Under the pieces are notes generated by a model. It did no database searches. It saw nothing but the letters and a program-made list of their open reading frames with translations, and was not told the origin of the DNA. 64,000 nt of DNA from Acidovorax sp. YS12 (GTDB lineage: Bacteria > Pseudomonadota > Gammaproteobacteria > Burkholderiales > Burkholderiaceae_C), in assembly GCA_021496925.1 (NCBI GenBank), contig CP053915.1:1798001-1862000 (forward strand), written 5' to 3'. Of the stretch, positions 53,958 through 63,269 are shown one piece after another. A program made the translations under genes and the position numbers. Position 1 is the first letter of the stretch, and every line of letters starts with the position of its first letter.

Positions 53958-56900
53958 ATGCCCCGCCCCACACCTGTACGCCGCCTCCCCCGCTTTCGCA
54001 AACACCTGCTGGCTTTGGCCGCTGGCGCCGCGCTGGCGCCAAACGGTGTCTGGGCGGTGGATCTGTTGCAAGCGCCGCCGGGCACGGTACAGCCCTATGT
54101 AACACCGAACGTCATCATTTCCGTCGACGATTCGGGGAGTATGGATTACTGCCTAACCAAGGAGGGCACCAGCAGCTGTCCCATCGCCTGGGATGCCAAT
54201 GGCAATCCAACGCAGTCTGCCTCCGTCAGTAATACCCTGGTCCCCGACGCGAACGGCAGTTGGCCAGGCAATGCCAGACGGATCAACGTTTTGAAATATT
54301 CGCTCAAGCAGGCCTTCAATGACACGGCCTTGCTGCCGGATAAGAAGATCCGCATTGCTTGGCAAGCAATGTGGAATAACGGGGGATCGCCAGGCATTGG
54401 CCCCCAAAAAACCAGCGGGTCTACAACAAGCAAAGCAGGAGCGAACAGCGTATACAACGGCACAGATACGCCCACCGCAGGCACGAACTCGATGAAAGTG
54501 CTTGACAACACCCATCGCACGAACTTCATCAGTTTTATCGACAAGCTGGATGCTGGCAACGGTACGCCATCCCACTGGATGTTCAGCCAGGCCGATGCCT
54601 ACATGCGCAGTAACGTGAACTCCAATGGCCCCTGGTCTGGCAACCCGGGGGGCAGCGATACCGCCAGCACGACTTACCTGGGTTGCCGCCGTAACTATCA
54701 CATCATGATGACTGACGGGCGCTGGAATACCCTGTCTACAGATATCGGCGACACCAATCGCCGCGATAACGCCACAAACATTGCTCTGCCCAACGGCACT
54801 ATTTATGGCGGTACCACGGCCGCCGAAAGAAGCAAGACCGCGCTCTATCGCGACACTTACAGCAAAACCCTGGCGGACTGGGCTTTCTACAGTTGGGCCA
54901 CGCCACTGCGCACCAGCGGACTTACAGGCAACCCCCAGCCTACGGCCGACTACGATAAGGCCACTCAGACGGAAAACTTCGGCAAAGACTCTGCTGGTAA
55001 CGATGCGATCCTGGAGCGCTTCTGGAACCCGCGCTACAACCCCGCGACCTGGCCGCACATGGTCACCTACGCCATCGGTTTCAGCAACATGGCCGTTACG
55101 TGGCCGGGCGCACCAACCATACAGGCGCCCACCAGCAAAGTGCCCTTTGGCTACGACGGTAGCTTTCCCGACCTAGTCACCGGGACAAAAAAGTGGCCTG
55201 ATATGGGTACGGGCGAAAGCGTTAGATCTCTCGACCTGTGGCACGCAGCATTGAATGGACGGGGCCGCTTCTACGCGGTGGAAAAAGGGGAAGACCTGGA
55301 AAAGGCTTTTCGCGAGATCTTCGGGCAAATCAACACCCAGACTGACCCCGACATGACCTCCACGGCCACCAGTGGATCCAACACTTCGCGCAACGACGTG
55401 GGCAAATACACCGGAAACTACGAGCCCAAGAACGCCTGGAAAGGCTACGTGACAGCAGAAACGGTGAAAAAGGACGGTACAACCGAAGCCACCGCAGGCT
55501 GGGGCGGCCAGAACACGGCGCAAAAAATTGATGCCATGAACCCAGGCGACCGCCGGATTTTCACCTGGAACGACAAATGGGCTACCAGCAAATATACAGG
55601 CGGCACCCCCTTCAAATGGACGACCACTGAAAACAACCTGAGCACCTCTCAAAAGCTTTGGTTGCAAAAAAATCTCGATGGCACCGACGAGGGTGCCACC
55701 GCAGGCCAGAACAGGCTCGATTACATCCGTGGCGACCGCAGCAAGGAGGGATCCGACTCCTCAGGCTACCCCACGTCCAAGCCCTACCGCCAACGCCAGT
55801 CTGCCCAAGGCGACATCATCAATTCGGTGGTCTGGTACGTCGGCGCACCCGCCAGTAACTACGCGCTCAAGGGCTACAGCACCTTCACCAGCGACAACAA
55901 GACACGCACGCCCATGATTTATGTGGGAGGCAATGACGGCATGCTGCACGGTTTCTCTGCGGCTGACGGTAGCGAAAAGATTGCCTACGTGCCACAGGGC
56001 GTTATCCCCAGCCTCACGCGCCTGACCAACCCCACATACAACCAAAAGCACCGATTCTTCGTGGACGGGTCACCCATGACGGGCGATGTTGATATGGGCG
56101 CTGGTGTGCAAGACCCCGACGCTCCCAACTACGACCCCACCTACTCACCGACCTGGCGCACCCTGCTGGTCGGTACGCTGGGCGCCGGTGGCAAAGGCTA
56201 TTTCGTGCTGGACGTCACTGACCCCAACGCCTTCCTAGAGGCCAATGCCTCCACCTTGGTCAAGCTCGACCGTACCCGTAGCACAGAAGCAGGTACAACG
56301 CCTAACTGTGCGCTAACCACCATGAGCAGTGCTGAAAAAGCAGCGTGCAATAAGGCAACGACCGAGGACAAGGACATTGGCAACATCACGGCCCGCCCGG
56401 TGCTGGATGACACCAACCCCATGCGCACCACACAGATCACGCGCATGAACAACAACCGCTGGGCTGTAGTGATGGGTAATGGCTACAACAGCGCCAACCA
56501 GCGGCCTGTGCTGCTCGTCCAGTATCTGGACAATGACCCGGGCGGCGATGCGACGAAGAACATGAAACTCTTGCGCCTGCCCGCCACCACCGAATTTCCG
56601 GGCCAGGGCAAGGCCGCCGACAACGGACTGGCTGCCCCACGCCTGGTGGACATTAACGGCGATGGCCGCCCCGACATAGCTTATGCGGGCGACAACCTTG
56701 GCAACATGTGGAAATTCGATCTGACCAGCGTCGATGACACCCAGTGGGGGGTTGCGCCTTTTGGCACCTCCATCACTCCCCCTATTGCGCCAGATACGGC
56801 TCCTAGCACAACGTCTGGCGGAGGTGTCGCTGGCACCCCCCTGTTCACCGCCAAGGGACCAGGATCGCTGGGCAGTGCTCGCACAATCATTCAGCCCATC

Positions 56901-57725
56901 ACGGTAGCGCCCACAGCGCGGCCCAATGATCGCAAGAAAACAGTCGGCACCGGCCCCACTGCCAAGACGGTGGACGTTGGCGGCATGATGGTGGTGTTCG
57001 GCACGGGTCGCAACGTTACCAAAGCCGATGAAAGCGATCGCAACGTGCAAACGCTGTACTCGGTACTGGACAACACACGGTACAAGACGGTCAGCACCAC
57101 CCTTGGCAGCCGCCTGCAGGTTCACCCTGGCGGTGGAACCTGCACCCCCGTGCCCGCAGCAGACTGTGCCCCCGTGCCCGCAGCGCTGGGCGAAGGCGTG
57201 GCCACGGCCAAACTGGTGCAACGCACCATCACCGATCTTTCTGGCGGAGATTTTGGCCAAGTGGAAGACGCCACCACCCTGGACTGGGCCGTTAACAACG
57301 GCTGGTACATGGACTTCCCAGCTGTTGGCGAACGCTTGCTCAAGCCGATCGATCTCTACGATGGCAGCAACATTCTGGCCGTGTATTCGCAAGTGCCAGC
57401 GAAAGGCTCGGATGTAGACCCGAACGTCGAAAGCTGCGAATCCAGCACAGTGGATGAAGAGCGCCAGTACCGCACCTTCATCAACATGATGGATGGCAAG
57501 AGCCCCTCCGTGCAATTGGTAGACGTCAACGGCGATGGCGCCTTTGATGCGGCAGATGGCGGTGGTTCCGGCAAGCGCCCGTCACGCCGAAAAGTCACCA
57601 AGGGCTCCCACAATCTCATCAACAGCGGCAACAAAGTCGAAGACATTGACGTGAAAAACAACCGCGAAAAGCTCGCCCGCATGCCCGAGCAATCGCTGCG
57701 CTCAATCTGGCGCCAACTGAAGTAA
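53958..57725 (+). CDS. pilY1: type IV pilus tip/biogenesis protein PilY1
   Basis: This 1255-residue secreted protein has a signal peptide (residues about 16-33) and an N-terminal von Willebrand A-like region with the MIDAS motif DDSGS (D57, S59, S61). The C-terminal half is a PilC-type beta-propeller: YVGGNDGMLHGFSAADGSE, then GYFVLDVTDP. Two calcium-type loops, DINGDGRPD (about residue 898) and DVNGDGAFD (about 1189), are visible. ATG 53958 is chosen because AGGAG lies 7 nt upstream; ATG 53931 is an alternative. It binds surfaces and regulates pilus extension in relatives. Confidence 0.92.
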   Translation: MPRPTPVRRLPRFRKHLLALAAGAALAPNGVWAVDLLQAPPGTVQPYVTPNVIISVDDSGSMDYCLTKEGTSSCPIAWDANGNPTQSASVSNTLVPDANGSWPGNARRINVLKYSLKQAFNDTALLPDKKIRIAWQAMWNNGGSPGIGPQKTSGSTTSKAGANSVYNGTDTPTAGTNSMKVLDNTHRTNFISFIDKLDAGNGTPSHWMFSQADAYMRSNVNSNGPWSGNPGGSDTASTTYLGCRRNYHIMMTDGRWNTLSTDIGDTNRRDNATNIALPNGTIYGGTTAAERSKTALYRDTYSKTLADWAFYSWATPLRTSGLTGNPQPTADYDKATQTENFGKDSAGNDAILERFWNPRYNPATWPHMVTYAIGFSNMAVTWPGAPTIQAPTSKVPFGYDGSFPDLVTGTKKWPDMGTGESVRSLDLWHAALNGRGRFYAVEKGEDLEKAFREIFGQINTQTDPDMTSTATSGSNTSRNDVGKYTGNYEPKNAWKGYVTAETVKKDGTTEATAGWGGQNTAQKIDAMNPGDRRIFTWNDKWATSKYTGGTPFKWTTTENNLSTSQKLWLQKNLDGTDEGATAGQNRLDYIRGDRSKEGSDSSGYPTSKPYRQRQSAQGDIINSVVWYVGAPASNYALKGYSTFTSDNKTRTPMIYVGGNDGMLHGFSAADGSEKIAYVPQGVIPSLTRLTNPTYNQKHRFFVDGSPMTGDVDMGAGVQDPDAPNYDPTYSPTWRTLLVGTLGAGGKGYFVLDVTDPNAFLEANASTLVKLDRTRSTEAGTTPNCALTTMSSAEKAACNKATTEDKDIGNITARPVLDDTNPMRTTQITRMNNNRWAVVMGNGYNSANQRPVLLVQYLDNDPGGDATKNMKLLRLPATTEFPGQGKAADNGLAAPRLVDINGDGRPDIAYAGDNLGNMWKFDLTSVDDTQWGVAPFGTSITPPIAPDTAPSTTSGGGVAGTPLFTAKGPGSLGSARTIIQPITVAPTARPNDRKKTVGTGPTAKTVDVGGMMVVFGTGRNVTKADESDRNVQTLYSVLDNTRYKTVSTTLGSRLQVHPGGGTCTPVPAADCAPVPAALGEGVATAKLVQRTITDLSGGDFGQVEDATTLDWAVNNGWYMDFPAVGERLLKPIDLYDGSNILAVYSQVPAKGSDVDPNVESCESSTVDEERQYRTFINMMDGKSPSVQLVDVNGDGAFDAADGGGSGKRPSRRKVTKGSHNLINSGNKVEDIDVKNNREKLARMPEQSLRSIWRQLK

Positions 57726-57738
57726 GGAGAACACGCCC

Positions 57739-58155
57739 ATGCGCCTACGCACAAGCCTTTCACAACACGGCTTTACCTTGATCGAACTCATGATCGTGGT
57801 AGCCGTCATCGCCATCCTGGCCGCGATTGCCTTGCCGAGCTACAACGAGCATGTACGCAAAGCCCACCGTGCGGACGCGCGTGCGGGATTGCTTCAAGCA
57901 CAGCAGTGGTTGGAGCGCGCATCCACTGCAACAGGGGTGTACCCCACAACGCTGCCCTCAATGCTCACGTGGTCTGGGGATAGCTCCAAGCGTTACGAGA
58001 TTGCCTTCGCTGCGGGTAACACCAACGCGGCCTACACGCTGGAAGCGACGCTCAAATCGAGTTATACCGACCCAAAGTGCGGCAAGTTGACTTTAAGAAA
58101 TACCGGGGAACGCGGCTCCAATGGCACGGATTCGGTCGCTAATTGCTGGAAGTAA
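57739..58155 (+). CDS. pilE: type IV pilin-like protein PilE
   Basis: This 138-residue minor pilin has the prepilin motif HGFTLIELMIVVAVIAILAAIA and PSYNEHVRKAHRADAR after it. The C-terminal disulfide loop is marked by DPKCGKL and VANCWK. AAGGAG precedes the ATG at 57739, 13 bp after pilY1. By position it is the PilE-type minor pilin rather than the major PilA, which is usually elsewhere. Confidence 0.88.
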   Translation: MRLRTSLSQHGFTLIELMIVVAVIAILAAIALPSYNEHVRKAHRADARAGLLQAQQWLERASTATGVYPTTLPSMLTWSGDSSKRYEIAFAAGNTNAAYTLEATLKSSYTDPKCGKLTLRNTGERGSNGTDSVANCWK

Positions 58156-58218
58156 CGGGCCCATACACGCAAGGCATCTGAACCTTGGTCTCCTGGGCGC
58201 GCTACCATCCCAGCCGCC

Positions 58219-59343
58219 ATGACAGACCCCACCCCCTTCATCCACCAAGCGCTTGGGCTCGCCGCCCAGGCGCTTTTTCTTTCCAACCCGAACCCGCGCG
58301 TGGGCTGCGTCATCACGGCGGCCGATGGGCAGCTGCTGGGGCAAGGCTTTACCCAGCAGGCGGGCGGGCCACACGCTGAAATCATGGCACTGCGCGATGC
58401 CGCGGCACGGGGCCACGACGTACGCGGTGCCACGGCCTATGTGACGCTGGAGCCCTGCGCCCACCAGGGCCGCACGGGCCCGTGCTGCGATGCGCTGATC
58501 GGCGCGGGCATCGGCAAGGTGGTGGCGTCGCTGGCCGACCCGAATCCGCTGGTGGCAGGCCAGGGGTTCGCGCGGCTGCGCGCGGCCGGGGTGGCGGTGG
58601 AAGTGGGACCGGGGGCAGAGGCGTCACGCGCCTTGAACGTGGGTTTTTTCAGCCGCATGGAGCGCGGCACGCCCTGGGTGCGCATGAAGGTGGCGGCCTC
58701 ACTTGACGGCTTCACCGCGCTGCCTAACGGTACCAGCCAATGGATCACCTCGCCGGAAGCACGCGCCGACGGCCACGCTTGGCGCGCGCGCGCCTGTACG
58801 GTGCTGACCGGCATCGGCACCGTGCTCGCCGACAACCCGCGCCTGGACGTGCGTGAAGTCGCCACGCCGCGCCAGCCCCAGGTGGCCGTGGTGGACAGCC
58901 ACTTGCGCACCCCCGTGAATGCTGCGCTTTTCATAACTGGCCGCGCTTGCACCATCTACTGCGGAGCCGAAATGGATGCGGCGATGCAGGCACGCCGCAG
59001 CGCGCTGCAGGCCCAAGGTGCCCGTGTGGTGCACTTGCCCGCCCCCGATGGCCGCGTGGACCTGCGAGCCATGCTGCACGACCTGGGCGCACAGGCCGTG
59101 AATGAACTGCACGTGGAGGCAGGCCAGCAGCTCAACGGCGCGCTGGCGCAGGCAGGGCTGGTGGATGAGTGGCTGCTCTACCTGGCACCGCAACTGCTTG
59201 GCAGCGGGCGTGGCATGGCGCTCCTGCCACCGTTCAGCACGCTGGCGCAGGCACTGCCGCTGGCGTTCGAATCCGTGCAGCAGGTGGGGCCGGATTTGCG
59301 CATCCTGGCGCGCAGCCGCACCGCGGCGGAGCTTCGCGCATGA
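58219..59343 (+). CDS. ribD: bifunctional riboflavin biosynthesis deaminase/reductase RibD
   Basis: This 374-residue enzyme does two steps of riboflavin synthesis. The N-terminal zinc deaminase has HAE and PCAHQGRTGPCC. The C-terminal reductase domain has RMKVAASLDGFTALPNGTSQWI and the ELHVEAGQQLNGALAQAGLVDE region. The first residues NPNPRVGCVI are standard. It follows the pilus operon by 63 bp and is coupled to mnmH by ATGA. No FMN riboswitch was seen upstream. Confidence 0.95.
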   Translation: MTDPTPFIHQALGLAAQALFLSNPNPRVGCVITAADGQLLGQGFTQQAGGPHAEIMALRDAAARGHDVRGATAYVTLEPCAHQGRTGPCCDALIGAGIGKVVASLADPNPLVAGQGFARLRAAGVAVEVGPGAEASRALNVGFFSRMERGTPWVRMKVAASLDGFTALPNGTSQWITSPEARADGHAWRARACTVLTGIGTVLADNPRLDVREVATPRQPQVAVVDSHLRTPVNAALFITGRACTIYCGAEMDAAMQARRSALQAQGARVVHLPAPDGRVDLRAMLHDLGAQAVNELHVEAGQQLNGALAQAGLVDEWLLYLAPQLLGSGRGMALLPPFSTLAQALPLAFESVQQVGPDLRILARSRTAAELRA

Positions 59344-60416
59344 GCGCCCGGCACCCGGTGCGGGTGGAGGACCGCCTGCGCTTCGACAGCATCATCGACG
59401 CCCGCTCGCCCGCCGAATACGCGCTCGACCACATCCCCGGCGCCATCAACTGCCCGGTGCTCAACGACGAGGAGCGTGCCATCGTCGGCACCCTGTACAA
59501 GCAGGTTGGCGCCTTCGAGGCCCGGCGCGTCGGCGGTGCCATGGTGGCGGCCAACCTGGCGCAGCACCTGCGCACGCATTTTGCCGACCGGCCGGAGCGC
59601 TGGCGGCCACTGGTGTACTGCTGGCGCGGAGGCATGCGCAGCGGCGCCATGGTGAACTGGATGCGCCTGGTGGGTTGGGACGCACAGCAGCTCGCCGGCG
59701 GCTACAAATCCTGGCGCCGCCACGTCATCGCCCGCCTGACCGAACATGCGCCGCAGCTACAGCTGCGCGTGCTGTGCGGCGCCACCGGCAGTGCCAAGAC
59801 GCGCGTGCTGCAGGCCCTGGCGGCGCAAGGGCAACAGGTGCTGGACCTGGAGGGCTTCGCGCGCCACCGGGGCTCGGTGCTGGGCGCCTGGCCGGGCGTG
59901 GCCCAACCGTCGCAAACCGGCTTTGAGACGCAGATCGTCGATGCGCTGGACCGCCTGGACACGCAGCGCCCCATCTATATCGAGGCCGAGAGCGCGCGCA
60001 TTGGCCGCCTGAACGTGCCACAGCCGCTGGTGCAGCGCCTGCGTGCCAGCCCCTGCATCGAAATTTGCGCCAGCACCGATACCCGACTGGCCTACCTGCT
60101 GCGCGACTACGCCAACCTGGCCGACGACCCGGCGCTCCTGGCACAGCAACTGGGCACGCTCAAGGAGCTGCACGGCCGCCAGGTGATCGCGCAATGGCAG
60201 GCCTGGGCGCAGGCGCGCGAGCTGGCGCCGCTGTTCGCCCAGCTGATGGCGCTGCACTACGACCCGCTGTACGAGCGTTCGCAAAGCCGCAACCTCTACC
60301 GCTGGGCGCAGCGCCAGAGCGTGCTGGCGCCGGATTTGTCGGACGCGGCTATTGCCGCCCTGGCGCGGGCGATTGCGGCGCTGCCTGCGCCTCCAGACGC
60401 CCCACCCAGTCCGTGA
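59340..60416 (+). CDS. mnmH: tRNA 2-selenouridine synthase
   Basis: This 358-residue enzyme replaces sulfur of 2-thiouridine-34 with selenium using selenophosphate. It has an N-terminal rhodanese domain with active-site Cys94 in YCWRGGMRSG and a P-loop GATGSAKT at about residue 147. The motifs DARSPAEYALDHIPGAIN and YIEAESARIGRLNVP are typical. The last 68 bp overlap the 3' end of dusC on the other strand. Confidence 0.94.
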   Translation: MSARHPVRVEDRLRFDSIIDARSPAEYALDHIPGAINCPVLNDEERAIVGTLYKQVGAFEARRVGGAMVAANLAQHLRTHFADRPERWRPLVYCWRGGMRSGAMVNWMRLVGWDAQQLAGGYKSWRRHVIARLTEHAPQLQLRVLCGATGSAKTRVLQALAAQGQQVLDLEGFARHRGSVLGAWPGVAQPSQTGFETQIVDALDRLDTQRPIYIEAESARIGRLNVPQPLVQRLRASPCIEICASTDTRLAYLLRDYANLADDPALLAQQLGTLKELHGRQVIAQWQAWAQARELAPLFAQLMALHYDPLYERSQSRNLYRWAQRQSVLAPDLSDAAIAALARAIAALPAPPDAPPSP

Positions 60417-61338
60417 CCGCCCGGCAGTCGTTGAGGGTGCGCAGTTGGTCGAAGGCCTGCTGCGCCTCGGGGTAGCGCCGGCGCAGCAGGTTCAGCCATT
60501 GCTTGAGCCGCCCGGCGCGGTGGCGCGGCGTGACGCGCTGGCCCACCATCTGCCAGAACTGCACCAGATGCGGCACGAGCGCCGGCCAGGGCAGCCCCTC
60601 GGCCTGCGCCGCAGCGCCATCCGCCGCGCGGATGGCCAGCGCCAGGCCCGGGTCGGCCACCGCGCCGCGCCCCAGCATGAGCGCGTCGCAGCCCGAGAGC
60701 GCGCGGCAGCGCTGCGCATCCTGCACCGTCCAGATCTCGCCGTTGGCCACCACGGGAATGGGCACCGCCGCGCGGATGGCCGGGATGCGCTCCCAGTACG
60801 CCGGCGGGCGGTAGCCGTCGGCCTTGGTGCGCGCGTGCACCACCAGTTCGCCCGCGCCGCCGGAGGCCATGGCCTGGGCGCATTCGCGCGCCAGCGCGTC
60901 GTCGTCGTAGCCCAGCCGCATCTTGGCCGACACGGGCACCCGTGCGGGCACGGCGCGGCGCACGGCGGCCACCACGGCCTCGATCTGCGCGGGGTCGCGC
61001 AGCAGTGCCGCGCCGCCGCCGTGGCGGTTCACGACCTTGGCCGGGCAGCCAAAGTTCAGATCCACCCCTTCGGCGCCCAGCGCGGCCAGGCGCGCGGCGT
61101 TCTCGGCCATGCTCACCGGATCGGAGCCGAGCAGCTGTGCGCGCACCGGCACACCCGCCAGGGTGCGGCTGCCATGGCGCAGCTCGGGCATGGTGCGCAG
61201 GAACACGCGCTCGGGCAGCAGCGTGCCGGTGACGCGGATGAACTCCGACACGCAGCGGTCCACCCCGCCCACGCGCGTGAGCAGGTCGCGCAGCACGCAG
61301 TCCAGCAGGCCCTCCATCGGGGCGAGCAAGAGTTTCAT
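60349..61338 (-). CDS. dusC: tRNA-dihydrouridine(16) synthase DusC
   Basis: This 329-residue FMN enzyme reduces uridine in the tRNA D-loop. Motifs LLLAPMEGLLDCVLRDLLT, NFGCPAKVVNRHGGGAALL with the catalytic Cys, VVHARTKADGYRPP, and ANGEIW match DusC rather than DusA/B. ATG 61338 is chosen. The extended C-terminus (beyond E. coli by about 15 residues) is read from DNA that is also the end of mnmH. A repeat element precedes it. Confidence 0.93.
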   Translation of the reverse strand: MKLLLAPMEGLLDCVLRDLLTRVGGVDRCVSEFIRVTGTLLPERVFLRTMPELRHGSRTLAGVPVRAQLLGSDPVSMAENAARLAALGAEGVDLNFGCPAKVVNRHGGGAALLRDPAQIEAVVAAVRRAVPARVPVSAKMRLGYDDDALARECAQAMASGGAGELVVHARTKADGYRPPAYWERIPAIRAAVPIPVVANGEIWTVQDAQRCRALSGCDALMLGRGAVADPGLALAIRAADGAAAQAEGLPWPALVPHLVQFWQMVGQRVTPRHRAGRLKQWLNLLRRRYPEAQQAFDQLRTLNDCRAVTDWVGRLEAQAAPQSPAPGRQ

Positions 61339-61395
61339 GGTCAAAACGGCTTCCAGCGCTTACCCATCAAGCGCTAGCAGCTATTGAATTCATAG
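61339..61395. repeat. dispersed inverted-repeat element, copy 11
   Basis: CTTCCAGCGCTTACCCATCA and CAAGCGCTAGCAGCTATTG are the two arms with a very short loop. The copy occupies the whole gap between dusC and the methyltransferase gene and reaches the methyltransferase stop codon (61390-61392). Confidence 0.75.
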
Positions 61396-62556
61396 TGCGC
61401 CAAGCCGCCACAGCGACGTAACCTCGGCTGCGCGTGCGGCGTGCAGCGGGTCGTCGGCATCCTGCGCCTTGCCGTGGCGCGGGCGGGTGTCGTGGCGCGC
61501 CAGCACGCGCAGGCCCGCGGCCTCGATCCAGCCCAGCAGCTCCGCGCGCGTGCGCAGGCCCAGGTGCTCGGCGAGGTCGGACAGGATGAGCCAGCCCTCG
61601 CCCCCCGGCGCCAGGTGCGCGCGCAGGCCGTCGAGGTAGCCGCGCAGCATGCGGCTGCCTTCGTCGTACACGGCGCGCTCCAGCGGGCTGCTGGCGCGCG
61701 CGGGCAGCCAGGGCGGGTTGCATACCACCAGGGCGGCCTGCCCGGGCGGGAACAGGTCGGCCTGCAGCAGTTCCACCCGCGGCAGCAAGCCCAGGCGCTG
61801 CAGGTTGTCCTGCGCGCAGGCCAGGGCGCGCGGGTCCTGGTCGGTGGCCACCACGCGCGCCACGCCCCGGCGCGCCAGCACGGCCGAGAGCACGCCGGTG
61901 CCGACGCCGATGTCGAACGCCAGCGCGCAGCCACCCGGCAACGGCGGCAGGGGCACCTGGGCCACCAGATCGACGTATTCGCCACGCACGGGCGAGAACA
62001 CGCCGTAGTGCGGATGGATGCGGTTGCCCGGCGGCGCGCCCAGGGCGGGAATCTCCACGCCCTTCTTGCGCCACTCGTGCGCGCCCACGATGCCCAGCAG
62101 CTGGCGCAAGGGCGCCACCAGCGGCGCGCCGGGGGCGGGGCCCCAGGCTTCGGCGCAGGCGGCGCGCCAGTCGGGCGCGCGGCGCAGCGCAATGGCGTAG
62201 TCGCCCTCCAGCACGATCAGCAGCATGGCCAGCACGCGCGCGCGCTGGCCCTGGGCCTGGCGGTGCAGGTGGAATGCCTGGGCCGGAGTGGCGGGCGCCG
62301 CCGCCCTGGCCGCCTTGCGTGGCTTGCGCTCCATGCGCCGGGCCATGGCCTGCAGCAGCTGGCGCGCGTTGTGGAAGTCGCCGCGCCACAGCAGCGCCGT
62401 GCCTTCGCAGGCCAGGCGGTAGGCGGTGTCGGCGGGCATGGTGTCGTCGGCGCACACCACGCGGCGCGGCAACGGCTGGCCGCCCTCGGAGCGCCACAGC
62501 GCGCAGCGCGCCTGGCCCTGCTCGCTCCAGTGGAGGGCGCCGTCGCCGAGGCTCAA
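61390..62556 (-). CDS. class I SAM-dependent methyltransferase
   Basis: The 388-residue product has a C-terminal Rossmann methyltransferase domain: motif I FDIGVGTGVLSAVLA (about residue 215), the acidic VVATDQDPRAL, and motif IV CNPPWLP, the (N/D)PPW type of amino or N-methyltransferases acting on proteins, DNA or RNA bases. The N-terminal 190 residues, including ACEGTALLWRGDFHNARQLL, may bind the substrate; this resembles RsmC/HemK-like layouts but is not a clear match. The start is a TTG at 62556 overlapping the GNAT stop (TTGA). Confidence 0.8.
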   Translation of the reverse strand: MSLGDGALHWSEQGQARCALWRSEGGQPLPRRVVCADDTMPADTAYRLACEGTALLWRGDFHNARQLLQAMARRMERKPRKAARAAAPATPAQAFHLHRQAQGQRARVLAMLLIVLEGDYAIALRRAPDWRAACAEAWGPAPGAPLVAPLRQLLGIVGAHEWRKKGVEIPALGAPPGNRIHPHYGVFSPVRGEYVDLVAQVPLPPLPGGCALAFDIGVGTGVLSAVLARRGVARVVATDQDPRALACAQDNLQRLGLLPRVELLQADLFPPGQAALVVCNPPWLPARASSPLERAVYDEGSRMLRGYLDGLRAHLAPGGEGWLILSDLAEHLGLRTRAELLGWIEAAGLRVLARHDTRPRHGKAQDADDPLHAARAAEVTSLWRLGAL

Positions 62557-63074
62557 CTCAGCGGCCTTTGCAGGCGCACTTCCTCGATCTTGACGCTGCC
62601 CAGGACCGAGGTCTTGGCCGTCGTCATCTCGCGCTTGAAGCCGGCCATTTCATGGAAGCGCAGCGCACGCTCGTTGCGCAGCGGCACCCAGGCGGTGACG
62701 GTGGTGCAGCCTTCTTCCTGCAGGCCGTCGCGCGCGGCGTCCCACAGGGCCAGGCCCACACCCTGGTTCCAGTGCGTGGGCGCGGCGTAGATGGCCCAGA
62801 TCTCGCCGGTGGTGGGGCGGGTCTTGGGATCGCGCGAGCGGTCGAAGCCGACGAAGCCGACGATCTTGTCGCCATCGACGGCCACTTGCACCTGGGGTTC
62901 GCAAAACTCGATGGCTTCGCGCCAGTAGGCCTGGCGCTTCTCCAACGAGGACATGGATTTCAATTGATCGTCAGGCACCAGGCCACGATAGGCTTCGATC
63001 GCGGAAGTGGTATGGACCTGGGCAATGGCCTTGGCGTCACGCAGGGTGGCCGGACGAACCTGGATACTGGACAT
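62553..63074 (-). CDS. GNAT family N-acetyltransferase
   Basis: The 173-residue product has the GNAT fold with the acetyl-CoA binding motif around YAAPTHWNQGVGLALWDAA (R/Q-x-x-G-x-G/A variant) and the C-terminal LRNERALRFHEMAGFK. The N-terminal IQVRPATLRDAKAIAQVH is standard. ATG 63074 is chosen over a TTG 12 bp upstream. It is translationally coupled to the methyltransferase. Substrate is unknown. Confidence 0.88.
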   Translation of the reverse strand: MSSIQVRPATLRDAKAIAQVHTTSAIEAYRGLVPDDQLKSMSSLEKRQAYWREAIEFCEPQVQVAVDGDKIVGFVGFDRSRDPKTRPTTGEIWAIYAAPTHWNQGVGLALWDAARDGLQEEGCTTVTAWVPLRNERALRFHEMAGFKREMTTAKTSVLGSVKIEEVRLQRPLS

Positions 63075-63201
63075 GGGAGAACGCAACGGGAGGAAAACGA
63101 AAAACCCGGTATTTTCGCCATTTGCCCCGGGAAGTGCCAGCCCCCCTGGTGAACCGCCCCGTGTGCAGCCCGGCTAACCGGCCCTTCTTGACAGTAGGGA
63201 A

Positions 63202-63258
63202 ATCTGCCTTGCGCCCTTACGCAGCAAGCGCTGGCAGCTATCAAAAAAGATTTTTTCA
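63202..63258. repeat. dispersed repeat element, copy 12
   Basis: GCAGCAAGCGCTGGCAGCTA followed by TCAAAAAAGATTTTTTCAGG has the standard core and tail; the left arm CTTGCGCCCTTACG is degenerate. It sits between the GNAT gene and the unknown gene to its right, in a 195-bp gap that shows nothing else. Confidence 0.72.
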
Positions 63259-63269
63259 GGCCCGCCGCA

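Noticed and set aside
58156..58218. FMN riboswitch before ribD
   Set aside because: The gap is only 63 bp, too short for an RFN element, and none of its conserved blocks is visible.
58919..58965. ATAACTGGCCGCGCTTGCACC in ribD as another repeat copy
   Set aside because: Only a short weak match with no second arm; RibD length and sequence are ordinary.
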